A DNA stretch of 64,000 bases from Apoda limacodes (GCA_946406115.1 OX291555.1:14402001-14466000); one strand, 5' to 3'. Counted from the first letter of the stretch, positions 47,646 to 62,195 are shown. Notes: generated from the sequence alone by a model not told the origin. Translations and numbers: made by a program.

Positions 47646-49956
47646 TGTCTCAAAAAAACATAATTATATTCCTGCAATAGACTGAAAGTATAATGTTTCT
47701 ACATACACTGCATTAGGGTCACCTAAAGCATAAATATATCCATTATTATCAATTACTGGGATTATTGTAGTAGCATTTTTGTTTGACCTACGATTCTTTC
47801 TGAATATTATTTTTTCCCTGACCTTACCATGAGCTTTCCTGACTTTCCCTAACCACTTTAAGCTCCCCTGACATTTCCCTGACTTTCCAGAAAGTGGATA
47901 CCCTGGACTGTTATTCTAGGGTTCTACTCTAATTAAAAGACTTGAATATTTTATATATGTAGCGTACATGTTTACAATTACAATTTCTTTAAGATTTGGT
48001 TAGTAAGTATAGTTATGTCAATAATTTAAAATAATTATTAAAATTGCGTGTCTTACTTATAACCAACTGACTTATTTAAATAAATACATCAGAAAAAGAC
48101 ACCTATAGTGATAAGTATTAAAAATTTATTTTAGTTCAATGAAACGGAAAAATCAACTAAAAAAAACCTTAAAAATCACAAAAAAAATATTTCTCAAGTT
48201 ATGTCTTCCTTTTACCGCAATCTAACAGCCGCAGGGCGTTTGATCGGACGCAAAGAAGTAAAGAACGATGCTCGATAACGGAATCAGACGTTTAGTAAAC
48301 TATCTGATATTGATTTATTGCCTGCTACTCGAGATACTTAAGGAGGCATTTGATATAAGAAGATAATGGTTTTATCTGTCTATTGAAAATTATATAAATA
48401 TAAAACAGTGATCTCTTAAAATACATACTAAAAATACTAAGTTTACTACTATCATTAACAAAGAAACAATAACACTACAAAAATAATCTTTTATTGTTTC
48501 CTATTACAGTTGTTATATGAAAAATACTCCTGCGGCACACTGCATAGAAATATTAAGACATGTATTCTATGTGATAATCCAGGACATGGTCTATTTGTAT
48601 GTGAAATTTCACGCAAATACGATCAGCGGAAGCGATGAGTAGCGAATATCCAAACTTTGATAATCTTCTTAATATTAAGCTTAATAAATTATGTAATTCA
48701 TCATCTGTAGAATTAATCTTTGAAAGGATTCCAAAACAATGTTAGAAGAAAAACCATTCAATTAATTTCATAAACTCTAGCTGGAGTTTATCTTACAATT
48801 TAATTAATTTAATGTATCTTGAAGGTTTGACATTTTATCAAAGGTAAGTATAGACTGTCTTTAAAATGTTGGCGCGTCCGTGCGCCCCTCCACTGTAATT
48901 TATGAGACCACAGGTACACATAGTCGAAATAAACGAACAGTTTTGTATGTATGTGTCAATATTTCAATCGTTTGTTGTTAACTCTACACACACACTTGTA
49001 TACATTGTTGTGTTTTGTAGAATGTGCCAAAATTTTGTAGCCGCACTTAAAATAAGTTTAAGGTTGAAGTGAAGAAACTTTAAACGTAAAAGGTATTTAA
49101 GACAGGGTTGCAAAAGACTTAACTTTTACACTCATATATCTATCATATTTGAAAAAAAAAAACTTCATCTGAAATGTTTAGTCTTTACACTCAAAAAATA
49201 CTAATTCGATTACCCAGTTATTTCCTAATTATTCACCTCAAATTCAATCATGAAAAAAAGAGGAATATTGCATGAAAATCTATTTCATTTAGTGCAGAAA
49301 TATTGTACGACAAAAGTATCTATTGTGTGTGTGCGCGTGCACAAAATGGTCGACCGTGATTTGCGTATGAAACCAGCTACCGCCCGAATGAACAACCGCG
49401 ATTGGCTAGTTTTTTTAAAAAAAACTTCTCTCGCTGTAATTTAAAGAAGAGCAGAAAATAAGCCCCTCTCAGAGTGACTACTTTTTTGTTTAGCTCAAAT
49501 CAAGAAAACTTTTGTAGTACCATTTCTAGCTCTAGTGACGTGACACATAGTATCATTAATTAAAATCCTATTGCATATGGCGTCTACAGCAAATATGGGT
49601 AGAGTATGAACTCGTATAGGTATATTTATATTTATCCAAAACCAAAAAAGTAGATTTGTAAATTTTTTTTTGTTTGTTGAGAATATAGAAAAAAAAAAAT
49701 CACTCGAAGATTTGAGGATTCATCTTCAGGCTCAGTGTAAAAATTTGGGGAATGTATACAAACAAGGCTTTCCGCATAACATTTTCCTAATCTGTCGAAA
49801 ATTGACAACAAAAAGATCGCCGTACCATCACGATCCGCCGCGCTTCACGAAAAGAAGGCCTATATCCCAGCAGTGTGATCGATAAATAAAGGGCTTAAAT
49901 TTTAATGTTAACATAAACAGAACAATAGATCGAAAGTAGGTAAGTAGATAAAAATG
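47646..49956. other. Noncoding, one low-complexity patch
   Basis: At 47815-47912, CCCTGAC / CTGACTTTCC motifs recur about five times and end GAAAGTGGATACCCTGG. This pattern is known from insect interspersed repeats. No gene is supported. Confidence 0.45.
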
Positions 49957-50060
49957 GCTAACTCGTCCGAGTTCACTCAGATCGTGTTCGACGCGAGCGA
50001 ACCGCGATATTCCGCATCGCAGAGCTTTGATTTGATTCAACTGAATGGAGTTGAATGAAT
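49957..50060 (+). repeat. GCGATATTCCGCATCG repeat, single copy
   Basis: ACGCGAGCGAACCGCGATAT, TCCGCATCGCAGAGC and TTGATTCAACTGAATGG match the repeat that is duplicated at 55740-56065. Confidence 0.65.
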
Positions 50061-50125
50061 CCCTTAAAAGGAATTAGGCGCCATTTAGCACTGTCATTCT
50101 TTTTAGAAATTATTTTGTATCAGTT

Positions 50126-50146
50126 AAAAAAAAAAAAAAAAAAAAA
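50126..50146. repeat. Poly-A tract (21 nt)
   Basis: The longest A run in the window. It could be a retroposon tail, but no retroposon body is recognised before it. Confidence 0.85.
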
Positions 50147-51309
50147 CCATTAGTACAGACAGATGTAAGTTGTCTCGTGAAGTACACTGCTTTTCTAAAA
50201 AATATTTAATTCTGTTATAATTAAATTAAACGGGTCTTACAACAATAGGTTTTATTTGGATTTAAGTCTGTATCGAAATACATATGTTCAGATAAAGTAT
50301 CAGACAACTAAAAACGAAAAATCAATGTTTTGAATCGAAAAACATCGATACCTCAATTGTTATTGGCGATTTCCTGTTTTGTGTTTTATTTTAAATTAAA
50401 TAGTATATTGAGTTACAAACTGAATATGTTTGGAACAAAACAAATTCTTACAGATCCTATATTATCTAAGCGTTTGTCTGTGTCCTTCAACTTGTAATGA
50501 ACTATTTCACTAACTTGATTTTTGGGACAGCTAATGAAAGAGACGGAGAAGTACCTGATACTATTTTCCGTATTGAGAGTTGCAGTAGGAATCGCACTAC
50601 TATTGAATTCTGCACGTTCCACAAGCGGGCAAAAAGTGTGTCAAAATCTGCACCAATTTCGATAACATATTTTACCTTTTATCTACTTACACTCTAATTT
50701 ATATTAAGTCTGAGATATAGGAAAAACAGGCGTAAATCGCCCTATTAAGTCGAAGATAGTATTGTTACCATTTTCTACTTATTAGCTTAGTAAATTGATT
50801 AAATAAAACAACCTCATTTTGGTCACGTTTTGGGTGATTAAAATATGTACTCGTCTAACTTTCCATTTATCGAAAGACCGAAACAAACCCAGGCATGACC
50901 TGAGAAGAATCTGTAATTTAAGTCGAAAACCTCCATAATTATAATCCCGGCTTCCCGATCCACTCAATCCCGGGACGGGTTACGTGCTTCGTTGTCTCGA
51001 TTAAGGTCTTAACAAAAATATATCAGTTGAAAGTAAATCAGTCAAGGATTTGGAAATTCAATTAACATCGGTTTCATTATTGTGAAATTCGTAATTGAAT
51101 TAGAGTAATATTAGAATTTGAGTTTGATTTTTAATAAGAAACCTAAATTATAACAATCTAGACTAGATATATTTACTAAGCACAATAACACATATTTTCT
51201 ACTATCATAGATAAATGGATCCCAAGGGAGTTCATTTTTTCGGCGGTGTATCAGCATTAATAAATGTAGACTTTTTTTAAAATTTTTGTGTTCCATTTCT
51301 AATTTAAAC
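50147..51309. other. Noncoding, nothing recognised
   Basis: Short frames on both strands, none with family features. Confidence 0.5.
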
Positions 51310-51375
51310 GACGTTTCGGCTGGGTGTCACCAGGGTCTACCCGTGAACAAGGCTGGTGTATCCCAGCCGAACGCC
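51310..51375. repeat. 66-bp hairpin repeat
   Basis: GACGTTTCGGCTGGGTGTCA plus CCAG pairs with CTGGTGTATCCCAGCCGAAC plus GCC across a ~19-nt loop, with only a few mismatches. Hairpins with GACGTTTCGGCT ends are scattered in lepidopteran genomes. Confidence 0.8.
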
Positions 51376-51578
51376 TGGAAAAAAGGTATTTTGCCAAATA
51401 ACGACGCGTTTGATCCCCTTTTATTTTTAAATTAATGTAGACATTTGTTTTATATAGCATAATTTTAATATTCTAGGACATTATGCACAGCTCCATTCGG
51501 TCTTAAACTAAGCAACGGATACAAATTCATATCCTTTTTTTGTCGGTAATACACTACCCATTAAAGATATATATATTT

Positions 51579-51760
51579 ACTAGCTGACCGGGCAGCCGTT
51601 GTCATGCATCCGACTGCAGCGCCATCTACCGGGCCGATTTGTGAATGTAAACTATCCAGGGCGCCACCCAAACGCATACAAATTCATACAAATCGGTCCA
51701 GCCATTTAGGAGTACAGTAACATACACACGTACAGTAGAATTATAAATATAAAGATATAA
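51579..51760 (+). repeat. Lepidopteran ACTAGCTGACCGGGCAGCCG repeat
   Basis: It begins ACTAGCTGACCGGGCAGCCG, holds AAATCGGTCCAGCCATTTAG, and ends with ATAAATATAAAGATATAA, the usual order for this type. It is noncoding. Confidence 0.65.
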
Positions 51761-54700
51761 TCTAAACAAACAAACACAAATGTTCATAACATAAATGTTT
51801 TCTTTGTATGGGCTCAAACCAGCATGCCGTAGTTTGGCAGGCAGTCACTATCAGCAAACTGCCAACTATGCATTTAATTTACTTACTACTACTTCAACTA
51901 AAATACTTATAAGCCATTTACTATTTTCTTCATAAAAACAGATATTTTGCTAAAAATAAATTTGGGTAAAGACGTAACCAAGTACTTATTTAAGTTCCTC
52001 AAATTTACTAAAATAGAGACGGTCCACTTAAACTTAATTAAAATCATATTTCCCCTCGTGTAATCAAATTGTTTTAATTACTTCTGTTATTAAATTCTGT
52101 GATAAAGATTGAAAATTTATATCCTCTTGTTAACTTAAAATAAAAATCATATTAATGTTGCTAATTAATTTTGCTCTCAAATTACACTTATTTTTTTTTT
52201 TAATTCGGATATAAAATAACGACTGTTGGACAGAGTTGGATATTTGTAGAATTTTAGTCTTCCCTTTTTATCTTTTTTTATATTCTTGAGTAGAATATTG
52301 TCAGGAACTCAACTTTTATCACACTTCTCACATTAGGTCTTCTTGGTATCTTTCTGTTTTCTATTATTATTGTATCGTTGACATTAAAGTTATTCATATA
52401 CTTACTCGATTGTGGTTTTGTTACAGTTCCTCTCCCCTCTCCACTTTCTGTGCTTCCCCTACCGAGGGGTAGCCTACCCTTTGTAATCACACTGAAAACA
52501 TACATACTGCCCTCTAAACCAGAAAAATATTTAAAATACATTTGTTGAAACGAGTCGCACGACACCATGTCACATGGTTGTACTAATTTACAAACCAGGC
52601 CTGACATTCTCCTCAGCTACTCACCAATATTGCCAATAGAATGCATAATAAACAAACACAAAAAAAACACTGATTTTATGTACATACTAGCTGCCCCCGC
52701 TACGATTGTTTTGAGATAGCTAATATTTGCAAAATGTATACTAAAAGAATCGCCTATCTCATTATATTATCAATAAACAACAAAAAACCACTATACAAGA
52801 CCCCTTGTAATTAATACCCAGCCTAATAGTAACATTTTTTTTTTATCTAAAGCAGTTAACAGTGGATAAAGCACCCTCTACCAGTATTCGATAGCACGTT
52901 CCGGTCAGTTCCGGACTGCGACACGGTAATGAGCCGATGTCAGATAACGACGGGAAATTCTAACTGAAACGACCTCATTACCAGTACGACTTTTATAGGG
53001 TATATTTATGAAGTCTAAAGCAAATTCTTAGTTTCCCAAACAACTTAAGAGAGTAGACAGTACTTAAGAAGTAGTCCACACTAATCGGTATTTGCGAGAA
53101 GTGGAAACGATACAACCTTCTTGTGATCGTACCCAATCGTCGTCCATATACCTCGGGTGAGGTGACATTGAAATCCTTGAGAGATAGAAAAAAGCTAGTG
53201 ATTTTAAATAACTATAGACTGTTACTTTTAATTTCATCACCAGGATAAAAAAAAAAGCCTCTATAAAATGTCCAAAGTTATGTATTGATTGAGATTAAGT
53301 AACTTGCTTTATTACAATATATTAATTCTATTATCGCCCAAAGTTATTTCCTTTCATGAAGATCCTGGATACTAACCAAGTCGAGTAGGCTTTATACGAC
53401 TAATACAATGACAGTCCAAAACATTGACTTGAATTCTTAGATTTCGATAACGTATATATCCTTAACCAGTTTTCATCCAGTAACCCCTCATGACGCGACC
53501 GACCCTCATCTCCGATCGGAGTCCCATGGATCCATCGTGAGAAACGGTACTTTCGCACATTATGGTTTTCAGTGTAGATACGAGTACGTATGTGTCATTC
53601 GGCAGATTTTACCCATACGAACCTTGATTAGTATTGATCTCCTTAGATCCCACAGAAGCTTCTCTTATCTTCCGTCCTTTCCATTCCAGCGTCTTACCAA
53701 CCAGCGTTCCACTGCAAGGACTCATGGAAAGAGTCAAATAAGAAAATAAAAAGATTATTGAGAGGGTTCTGTGGAGTACTCAAAACTGTAAGCTGGAAAA
53801 ACGCAATTCAAGCGTGGTAATTGAAGGTATCGGACCCAACCAGCGGAGAAAGCTATGCAACTTTTCCAGAACACATTAATGAGTGACCTTCTATTGCACG
53901 GCATTCAAAGGTATAGTGCAACAAACTTTGCACACACTATGCACACAGGAGACGCAAGTTGTTCGTGCGCTATACCTTCTTGGTCACTCCTACACATGTG
54001 AATGGTGTACTTCTGTACGTGAGTGCTACTGAATTGTTTTAGCAAATTTGCAAGGTTTGTACACATTTTATCATGATAATAAATTTCCGCAAAGTAACGC
54101 CTGATTCTATCAATAATTTTGACACACAATGCATTACGCAATACTCACATCGATTAAAACAATACTCATACCTACCAATGTTTATATTACGAAACAATCG
54201 ATCACGCATTCAAAAACCGGTAGATTACCTACCGCCAATCATACATGTCTAGCCATATAGGCCGAGTCATCGACCACGTGTAGGTAGTCGATTAAATCAC
54301 TCCATTCGATAGTTCAACACTTCGATAGATATGTATATGAAACAAAACCGGTCGCAGCGTAAAGATATTGATACCAAAGCAAATGATAATATCTCCCTGC
54401 GTCGTGCACGCGATCACGGTACCTGCCGGTGATATGCGCTTGTTTGGTTTCGGTTTTTTAGTAGTTATTAATATATTTATATATTCAAACAACATAAGAT
54501 CCACTTCATATAAACATACAAGGTACGAAATAGTTATTAAATAAATTAAATAACAAATTATTACAATATGCAAATAATGCATCATTAATGATGGAATGAT
54601 ACAATTTCAATTAAAATCCGCTAAGATATTAATTACCCTGGCTTCATAAACGTTTTTGTTTATTACATAGTAAAAGTGACAGTTTACTAATAAAATAGGC

Positions 54701-55699
54701 ACTCTAGGGACCAAACCAAGTTCCACTAAAACGATCTTTTTGAAATACCTATCATTAAACCAAATTAGATCGATGTTTATAGTTTTTTATTAATCTGATT
54801 TCATGCATACGTACAGGATTTACCGTACCTTTGTACCGTATCCAGTCATCTTTGTGTAGCACATTTCAGACAAAAAAATATACGCCTAAATATCAATACT
54901 CAACATTTAATTAATTAAGCGAGATGTGTAGGTAATTGCCATAATAACTCAGAGACGAACTGTTGTAGTCAGAAACGAAATTTGAATAACGTCACTAAGA
55001 AAAAATTTTGCGAAATTCATAGTTGTTTTATTTATATTCATGAAAGTTCGTAAGTTTTTGGTGGAAAATTAACAATTATTAAGTGTTTAACTACGCGTTT
55101 TTGGGGAAATGGTTGTAATTTTTTTTTTTATTAAAATTAGTGTATCCTAGCGGGTGAAATAGGGAATAATCTTTTTATGGAAATCCAGCTGGTAAAATGA
55201 TAGACATTTTTATTTACCAAAAACACTTTTCATAGTTTTAAAAAAGTTTTTTCTTTTAAAAGGAACTGTCCGTACTATATCTTACATACAACACTACTAT
55301 TACATAGGTACTGCTTCTAGAACGCCATCATTAATGTCCTTAGCAAAAAAATTGGTGTGTGGTTTACAAATTTCTATTTTTACAAAGTATATTTTTGTCG
55401 CAGTTGTTTCTAAAATAGGAAATTCTGCAAACGTTTCCACGCCCTCTATAGCTACCAAATTACTCTCGACACCCACATCATGTGACAAGGAAAGCCGCGA
55501 CAATTTGGTACACAATAACCACCTATGAATTTAGATTTCCACAATAACCACATACACAAAACATGAAGAGTACAGTCACTCCTGTGGTAAAAGGTCGAAG
55601 TTCAAGTGCTACATATGTTTAGATTTCTACATTAAACACAAACATGAAGTGTGAGAAATATCGGTACATTTCGAATAGATCAAAAGTGGCAAAGTTCAA
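51761..55699. other. Noncoding, no supported gene
   Basis: A short remnant, TACTAGCTGCCCCCGCTACG, lies near 52684. A 109-codon ATG frame at 52278-52607 (-) has no recognised domain and is not accepted (see findings). Confidence 0.45.
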
Positions 55700-55739
55700 A
55701 GGGACACAAAGGACGCATAGCCAACTCGTCTTGGTCCAT

Positions 55740-56065
55740 TCGGTGTAGCGTCTGTCGCAAGCGAAGCGTGATATTCCGCGTCGAGGCCTTTTGATTCGAT
55801 TCCAGTGAACAAAGTTAGACGTGAATGCCCGGAATTAATAATTCATGATATATTTACAACCACCAAATATTTACAGTATGGTCATGATTGTCACATGAAT
55901 CTGGAAAGCATGCGATACGGATTCCGCATCGAGGCCTTCTGATTCGATTCCAGTGAACAGAGTTAGACGTGAATGCCCAGTCTATTAATTCGCGATTGAT
56001 TTACAACCACCAAATATTTACAGTATGGTCATGATTGTCATGAAATTGGAAAGCATGCAATACGG
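55740..56065. repeat. Tandem duplication (period 148 bp) of the ATTCCGCATCGAGGCC repeat
   Basis: Units 55773-55920 and 55921-56065 share ATTCCGCRTCGAGGCCTT, AGTTAGACGTGAATGCCC, ACAACCACCAAATATTTACA and GGTCATGATTGTCA. The lead-in 55740-55772 (GCAAGCGAAGCGTGATATTC) is present once and matches 49957-50000. Confidence 0.85.
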
Positions 56066-58909
56066 ACTTCAATCTATACAACAGTAGCGCGCTAACAAAC
56101 TATTGAAAACTATTGACATGTTTCAATTGCTTAATTAATACGTTTTAAATTGTTTCAATTTTTCATTATTTTGACCAAAACAATACTTTTTTTCTAACTA
56201 AATTGCGGCTGAAAGTTATATAAAAACACTTCTAGTTTTATTCTGTGATGTAATAAAAGAATAAAAATCTTTAATTAGTAATTGTAATAACTATCTGAAA
56301 CCATCACTTATAACCATTAAAATTATAAGTCGTGCACAGCTAGACTGCCGCCTTAAGATTTTTTGGCTGTAAACAAATCATACTTCTATAATAAATCTAA
56401 TGTTTCCGTCTATCTGTTTGTTACCGGTTCAAGGCTATTTCGATAAAATTAAGGAAGATTATAACTACCTAAAATCGTAAAGTAACCTTAATAATATAAA
56501 AAAAAATTAAAAATGTAACATTCCCTGACACATAAAAATGAAAATACCCAAATAATATTATAGCTTCAGAAATGAAATAAAACTTTGCAATGTGAATAGC
56601 ACAAAAAAGTATTGTAGTCGTTAATAGTTATTTTAAATCAACTACTTACTTCATATATTTAATTGTAAATTTAAAAATTATCAGAATTAAGTTAACCACA
56701 ATAATTTTGAGGGGCATGAAAGATCGATCCCCGCACAGGACAAACATTACTTTGAAGATCATTGTGTGTTTTCTATGTCTATTGTGTTTGTATTTACGAA
56801 ATAAAGATATTGTATTTGTATCGTTCTCTGGTAGCCAATCTTTGCTTAGTTTGGTACAAGATGGCGCTGTAAGCAATGTTCAAAAAATTTATTTGTTAAA
56901 GTATATTATTTACTATATGGTACACAATATAGAAATATAGGTAGGTATATATCAATCAACTTGCATGCACTACGTAACGTAAAGTGCGTTTTTAAACTGC
57001 AGCTTTCTCCCTCGAAAGCTTAAATTGTAGAATGAACGTTGTTGAGGATTCCCTATAAGAACAGTTACTGTACGGGCACGTATAGGTACTTCAGTAAAGT
57101 TCGTTTTTAAAGGACCCTTTTACTATTATTATTTCATATTTTGTCAATGTTGTAGTAACGTGCTTCATGGAGCAACTTTGAAAAAGTTAAGAGTTATGGC
57201 GAATATTTAAATATATGTACGGGAAGAGCCGCATTCATCAAAATCATAATTTCTTAAAAGTTTCACATAAGTCAATGTAATAAATATTACTACTACATCT
57301 AGTTTCAATTCCCGAAATAACATTTTATACCTAACTGTCAATTAAGTATTCAAGTATCAAATTAAAAACACACAAATCCCATAGGTAACTTTGAATGACT
57401 TTCCTCTTATATTAAGCACTTTTCCTAGCATCCACGTCAGTTGCATGATATTATATGACAGCTGCATTTCCCTCACAAACATGTTAAAACTAGCAAAAAG
57501 TGTTTATTCCCAATATGCACTAGGCTTAATTATATTTGCAGCTAACTAAAATTTTAACAAAATTCGTATAAAAGAAACAAATTCACCATCATCTTCCACA
57601 CTTTTTCTGGCCACATCCATTGCTGTGTAGGAATCTAGTCAACGCAAACACACTCCTAATTTCCATCTAATAACTCCATATCACGTCAGTCTACTTAGTA
57701 CAGCAAGCATGTCAAACTTAGTCATTGGTGGGCCAAATGCCTTAAGATCGTAGCAACAGTGGGCTAAAAGTTAAAAAAACTGATTGCATCGATCGCAGTT
57801 TCAGGTGTGAATTATTAACTATACCACATTGTTTAAGTACGTTTACGAAATAAATTTATTAAAATAAAAAACCCTTCTGGTGGTCGCAGTGTTTGGTCTT
57901 TTTTATCAAAGAACAATTACATACTCGTAAAGCCCGATTGATGGCCGCGGACCGCGAATTTAATATGCCTGGTAGAAGATAGTGTCCCACTATACGCGGT
58001 CTTCAATCTCCGAAACCCGTTTGCCCCAACTTATATCGGTCTTCTTACGTTTATGGCCTATCCAGAGCCTACTGTCCCTTCCAGTCTACTTATTCAAAAG
58101 CTTCCCCGATAACCTTGGCTCTTGCCCGATTGTCTTTATTTCGAATCATATGCTATAAGAACACCTCGAGTATATCAGTACGCGCAGTTCCTTTATCCTG
58201 CTGATTTCTTTGCGGTACGCGAATAACCTTACTTCGACCCCGGCTGTCTTTTTCCGAATCCTACCTTTTGCACACCCCGTCACATCCACATTTCTCAATA
58301 AAATACTTTAATAGAAGGAAAGTGCTATTCAAGATCGTCAACACAATATCAATCGGCTTCAAACGTTTTAATATAACTTATCACTTTCAGGCTTCAGTTC
58401 TGTACCAAATTCCACTTATACCCTTCCGGTAAGAGTCATCTCAAACAAATTCCCTGTAACATGAATTCACAAAGCTCCTACGCAAATTGAAACTAATTTA
58501 TTTCGAACTGATCTATTTTTGTAAAAACCTTTATCGAGATACTAAGCACGTAATCCGTCCCGGGTTTACGTAACATGGTAACTGAGATTAAATTACAGAG
58601 ATACGCGATTTAAATAATAGATTCTTTTCGGGTTATTATGACTGGGCAGTTATTGTCAAGCACCTGATTGACGAATTTAATGTTACTACAATCGTCAGTT
58701 GAGAATACTGTAAAATTACGGATCCCTTATAGCATCAATTAGTTGTCTGTCTGTCACGACCCATTTCTCCTAGGACCGCATGGAGGTATCGTGTCGTAAT
58801 AAATGATAAATACTTAGATCTTACGGTCCCTTGGAGCTGTTAATTAATTTAGCTTCAAGTCAACGTAATAAAAAATACGGCCATTTATAACGTAAATTCT
58901 GGCATTCTC
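56066..58909. other. Noncoding, nothing firm
   Basis: AT-rich. 57705-57775 (CATGTCAAACTTAGTCATTG...GTGGGCTAAAAG) resembles worn repeat sequence. The frames at 56646-56940 overlap on both strands and have no domains. Confidence 0.45.
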
Positions 58910-59153
58910 TCTCACACTTAAGACCTTAAATTGTCACGTACAGTGCCGTTACAGAGAAACTTGAATAAGCTCCCATGCCAAGGTTTTCTCTAAGAACTTC
59001 ACTAAAGGGTTCTTCATGTAAGTTATTAGATTTTTTAAGGGTTGGCAACGCGCGAGTTATGCCCCAGGTGTTGCAAGCGTCCATATAGCCTGCGGTGACC
59101 GCTTACCACCAAGCAAACCATAAGCTTGTTTGCCACCTTAGTGGTATAAAAAA
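58910..59153 (+). mobile_element. 3' end of the 47-kb LINE family
   Basis: HAKVFSKNF is the coding trace near 58975, matching PAKVFSKDY of the 47-kb copy. Then come GGCAACGCGCGAGTTATGCC and AGCCTGCGGTGACCGCTTAC, and the 3' end GCTTGTTTGCCACCTTAGTG with an A-rich tail. Only ~240 bp remain. Confidence 0.75.
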
Positions 59154-62100
59154 AGAGCAGTAATTAGTGACTTTAACGTACGATAAATAACTTAAAACCG
59201 CATCACCAACGTAAGTTAAGGAGTTGTAGTGAAATGGTTCTGAATAAAAGTTATCAAATGTGGTAGCCGGAAACTATTGTCGGATTCGCCAAGTTACGTA
59301 CTGTTCCAAAACTAGACGCGTTCTCAATTAAGCATTTTGCTTTAAGCATTTATTTTTGTAACTACAGTTTAGAGCTTAAGGATTTTGCAAAAAATAAAAC
59401 CGTTAGGGAGTTAATGGGGAGTCAAAATTACTAACAAAAACAATAAAATACTAACAAATTAACGGCTTGACTTGGCACAGAAACCCTTGAAACTAAAACA
59501 TTGAATTGACGTATTCGACCGAAACTTCATAATAATAGTAAGTTACAAAGCATATTAAAATATTTTTCTTAAAATAAAAATATTTATTGACAGTACAAGA
59601 CATAGTAATTACAATTAAATTGTGCCTAAATAACAAAGTTTTAAAAAGCTAAATGCATTTGAAATATCATAAGGTTTTAGAATTATTCTTACGCAAGCTA
59701 GTCAAAAAATCACTACTATACAATACTATGATGTTCGTATTAATAACATAAATTTATGATACCATAAATTATTTCCAACATCATTACCATCACTTGAATC
59801 CTTCAACTTCATTAATTCCCCTTCAAAACATTTTAACAGCTCATTACCATTACCAGACTGTTATCAAAACGGAGCTTTTCCTTTCTCTTGTTTATTTCGT
59901 TATTTTCTTCAAGTTTTTACATAATCGCCGTTAATGCCGAGCCAAAAAGTCACAGCTACCTACAATCTAAATTACTTCATTATGGACATTTTACCGGTTA
60001 TAGCGGTAGGGAAACAAGGTAACAAAGAAAAAGATACACATCAAATGGATTGAACTGTTATTTCTATAAATTAAAATACGCTTTAGGGCACGGTTACGGT
60101 AATGAACCGGACATTTTTAATTTTTAGATGTGCCGTGTAAATTTAGCTAATGGACTGTGGATACAAAAAGGTGTGGGTCGACGGACGGGAGACGGGACAC
60201 AGTAATGACAGCGAAATATGAACAACTCGTAAATATGAACCGTAATTTAATGTTTACGTATTATTTGTTCTCATTTATCTCTCTTCTCATTTATATACAA
60301 TGAAATAAAATAAATATTATTATCGCGCTGTAAGTATATTCATGTATTTACAACTGCAGATGTTATACCAGTATATAGACTGAGAAATTCCGTTTTAATG
60401 TATGGTTTATATTTAAGTAGGTAACAAATTCACACTGATAATGGTAATGATATAATTGTTGTTTTACGTCCAGCTGATGTCCGTCAAACGTTGGTGCAGA
60501 AATGAACGCCAATGTTGGTCCAAACTCTCATTTGCATGCATTACCTCCGGCTACACTTTCTTGAAGCCCAGCCTTAGCTTTGGTCTGGTCTTCTTTTGGC
60601 TCCCGCTACAGCACCGCTTTAAATGGTTCAGGCGTGGTGTTAATGCAAGAGGGTCATATAAAGAAAGCGGTGTGAAAAATGTATACACATGATTAATATA
60701 TTATTGATGTATATACACGATGAAACTTAATTTCAAGAAGAAAAGAAGAGAATTTTGGTAAACCATTATAACCCGTGTAACATAATTTGAACTGAAAAGT
60801 GCCCTGCATTAAAAAAAGGTAATCTTTATTTCGCGGAAGCAAATATGGAACAAAGACATAGTTTGATATTGATTTTAACGATGTAATTTGTAAATAAAGT
60901 ATTATACCCCCAAGTTGATTTTAAATTTTAAAAATTCATAATTATTCCCCATTGACGACATTCATCAAAATGGTTTATGAATTTATAAAAAGGCACTAGG
61001 GTATAACAGATAATAAGACACTAGAGTGTAACTTAACGTAAGTTTCGCATAGTCTGTAAGTATGCCCGTTTTCTGTAATAAATAAATAAAAGCCGTTTAA
61101 ATTATGTCAGGCCATGCCAGCGAAGGGTATATTTATTGATAAATAAATAACCATGAATGAATGATATAATATTTGCCGAAAAATTATGTAGCAAGAAGTT
61201 TGATAATTTTAGTAACTATCTTAACAGAAAAAGTTCTGTGCTGTAAACTATTATAGCTTTTTTCGTAATATTGCGTTGACAATACTTTAAAAAATGTAAT
61301 ATTGACGAGGATAATTGCAAAATTATGTTACTAAGTAAAACTACTAGCTGCGGTCATGCGTCCAGTTCATTTAAAAATAAAGTGTTATTTATACTTGCAC
61401 AATTACCAAATAAGTGTGTATAATATCATTCACGCATAGTGATATACGTATGATTCCCATAGGGTACTTGACTGCTTAGGTGTTCTACTGAAAACATATC
61501 CAAAACGTTACATACATACATACTATCATATATAAATACATAGGCTAAACTTCTTTATCCCTAAATGGTTTTTTTTTATTAAGTAATTACACAATTATAT
61601 TTCAGTTCACATTACAAATTTGACTAAAGAGACCATTAATTAGAATCGATGGCAAATTAGTGACGCTCTAACTAAGGTTTCGAAATACGGAAATATGACG
61701 AAATTAAAAGAGTTGCCATTTCAATACGAAAATCAATATTTGTTCGCTACTCGCTCCGCTGTCAGTGACGCCCCAAGCCGATTAAAAATACAGTGTCGCG
61801 GCACTCGCGGCGCACCAGCCTCCAAGCTTGCGGCTCTTGCTTTTGATGTGCTCTTTTATTTCCATCTCGCATTACTGTTTTGTAAAAATGCAGCTGTAGC
61901 AATATTACGACTTTCTTGAATAGTAACAGTAACCTAGAAACGAATCATGATAACGTAACATTAGAACAGGTTTTAATATAGAAAACAAATTTAAAAATAT
62001 GATCTTCATCAATATGTCTACTACTTAAATAAATGTATAGAGCCCATACATTAATTTAAATTTCCGCCCCTCTTTGTGATAAAAACACGGATCTCATATT

Positions 62101-62195
62101 TTAATTTGTGATAGTTGAAAGTCTTAAATCTATTTTTTTTAATAGGGAAAACTTCTCTATTAGAATGTTAGGTAGACATATTGATGAAGATTATC
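59154..62195. other. Noncoding, no supported gene
   Basis: Frames at 60456-60692 (+) and 61695-61919 (+, ATG) show no recognisable family. A dispersed-repeat origin of 60440-60680 is possible. Confidence 0.45.

Noticed and set aside
60456..60692. 78-codon plus-strand frame
   Set aside because: There is no recognisable domain, and the region may be a worn repeat.
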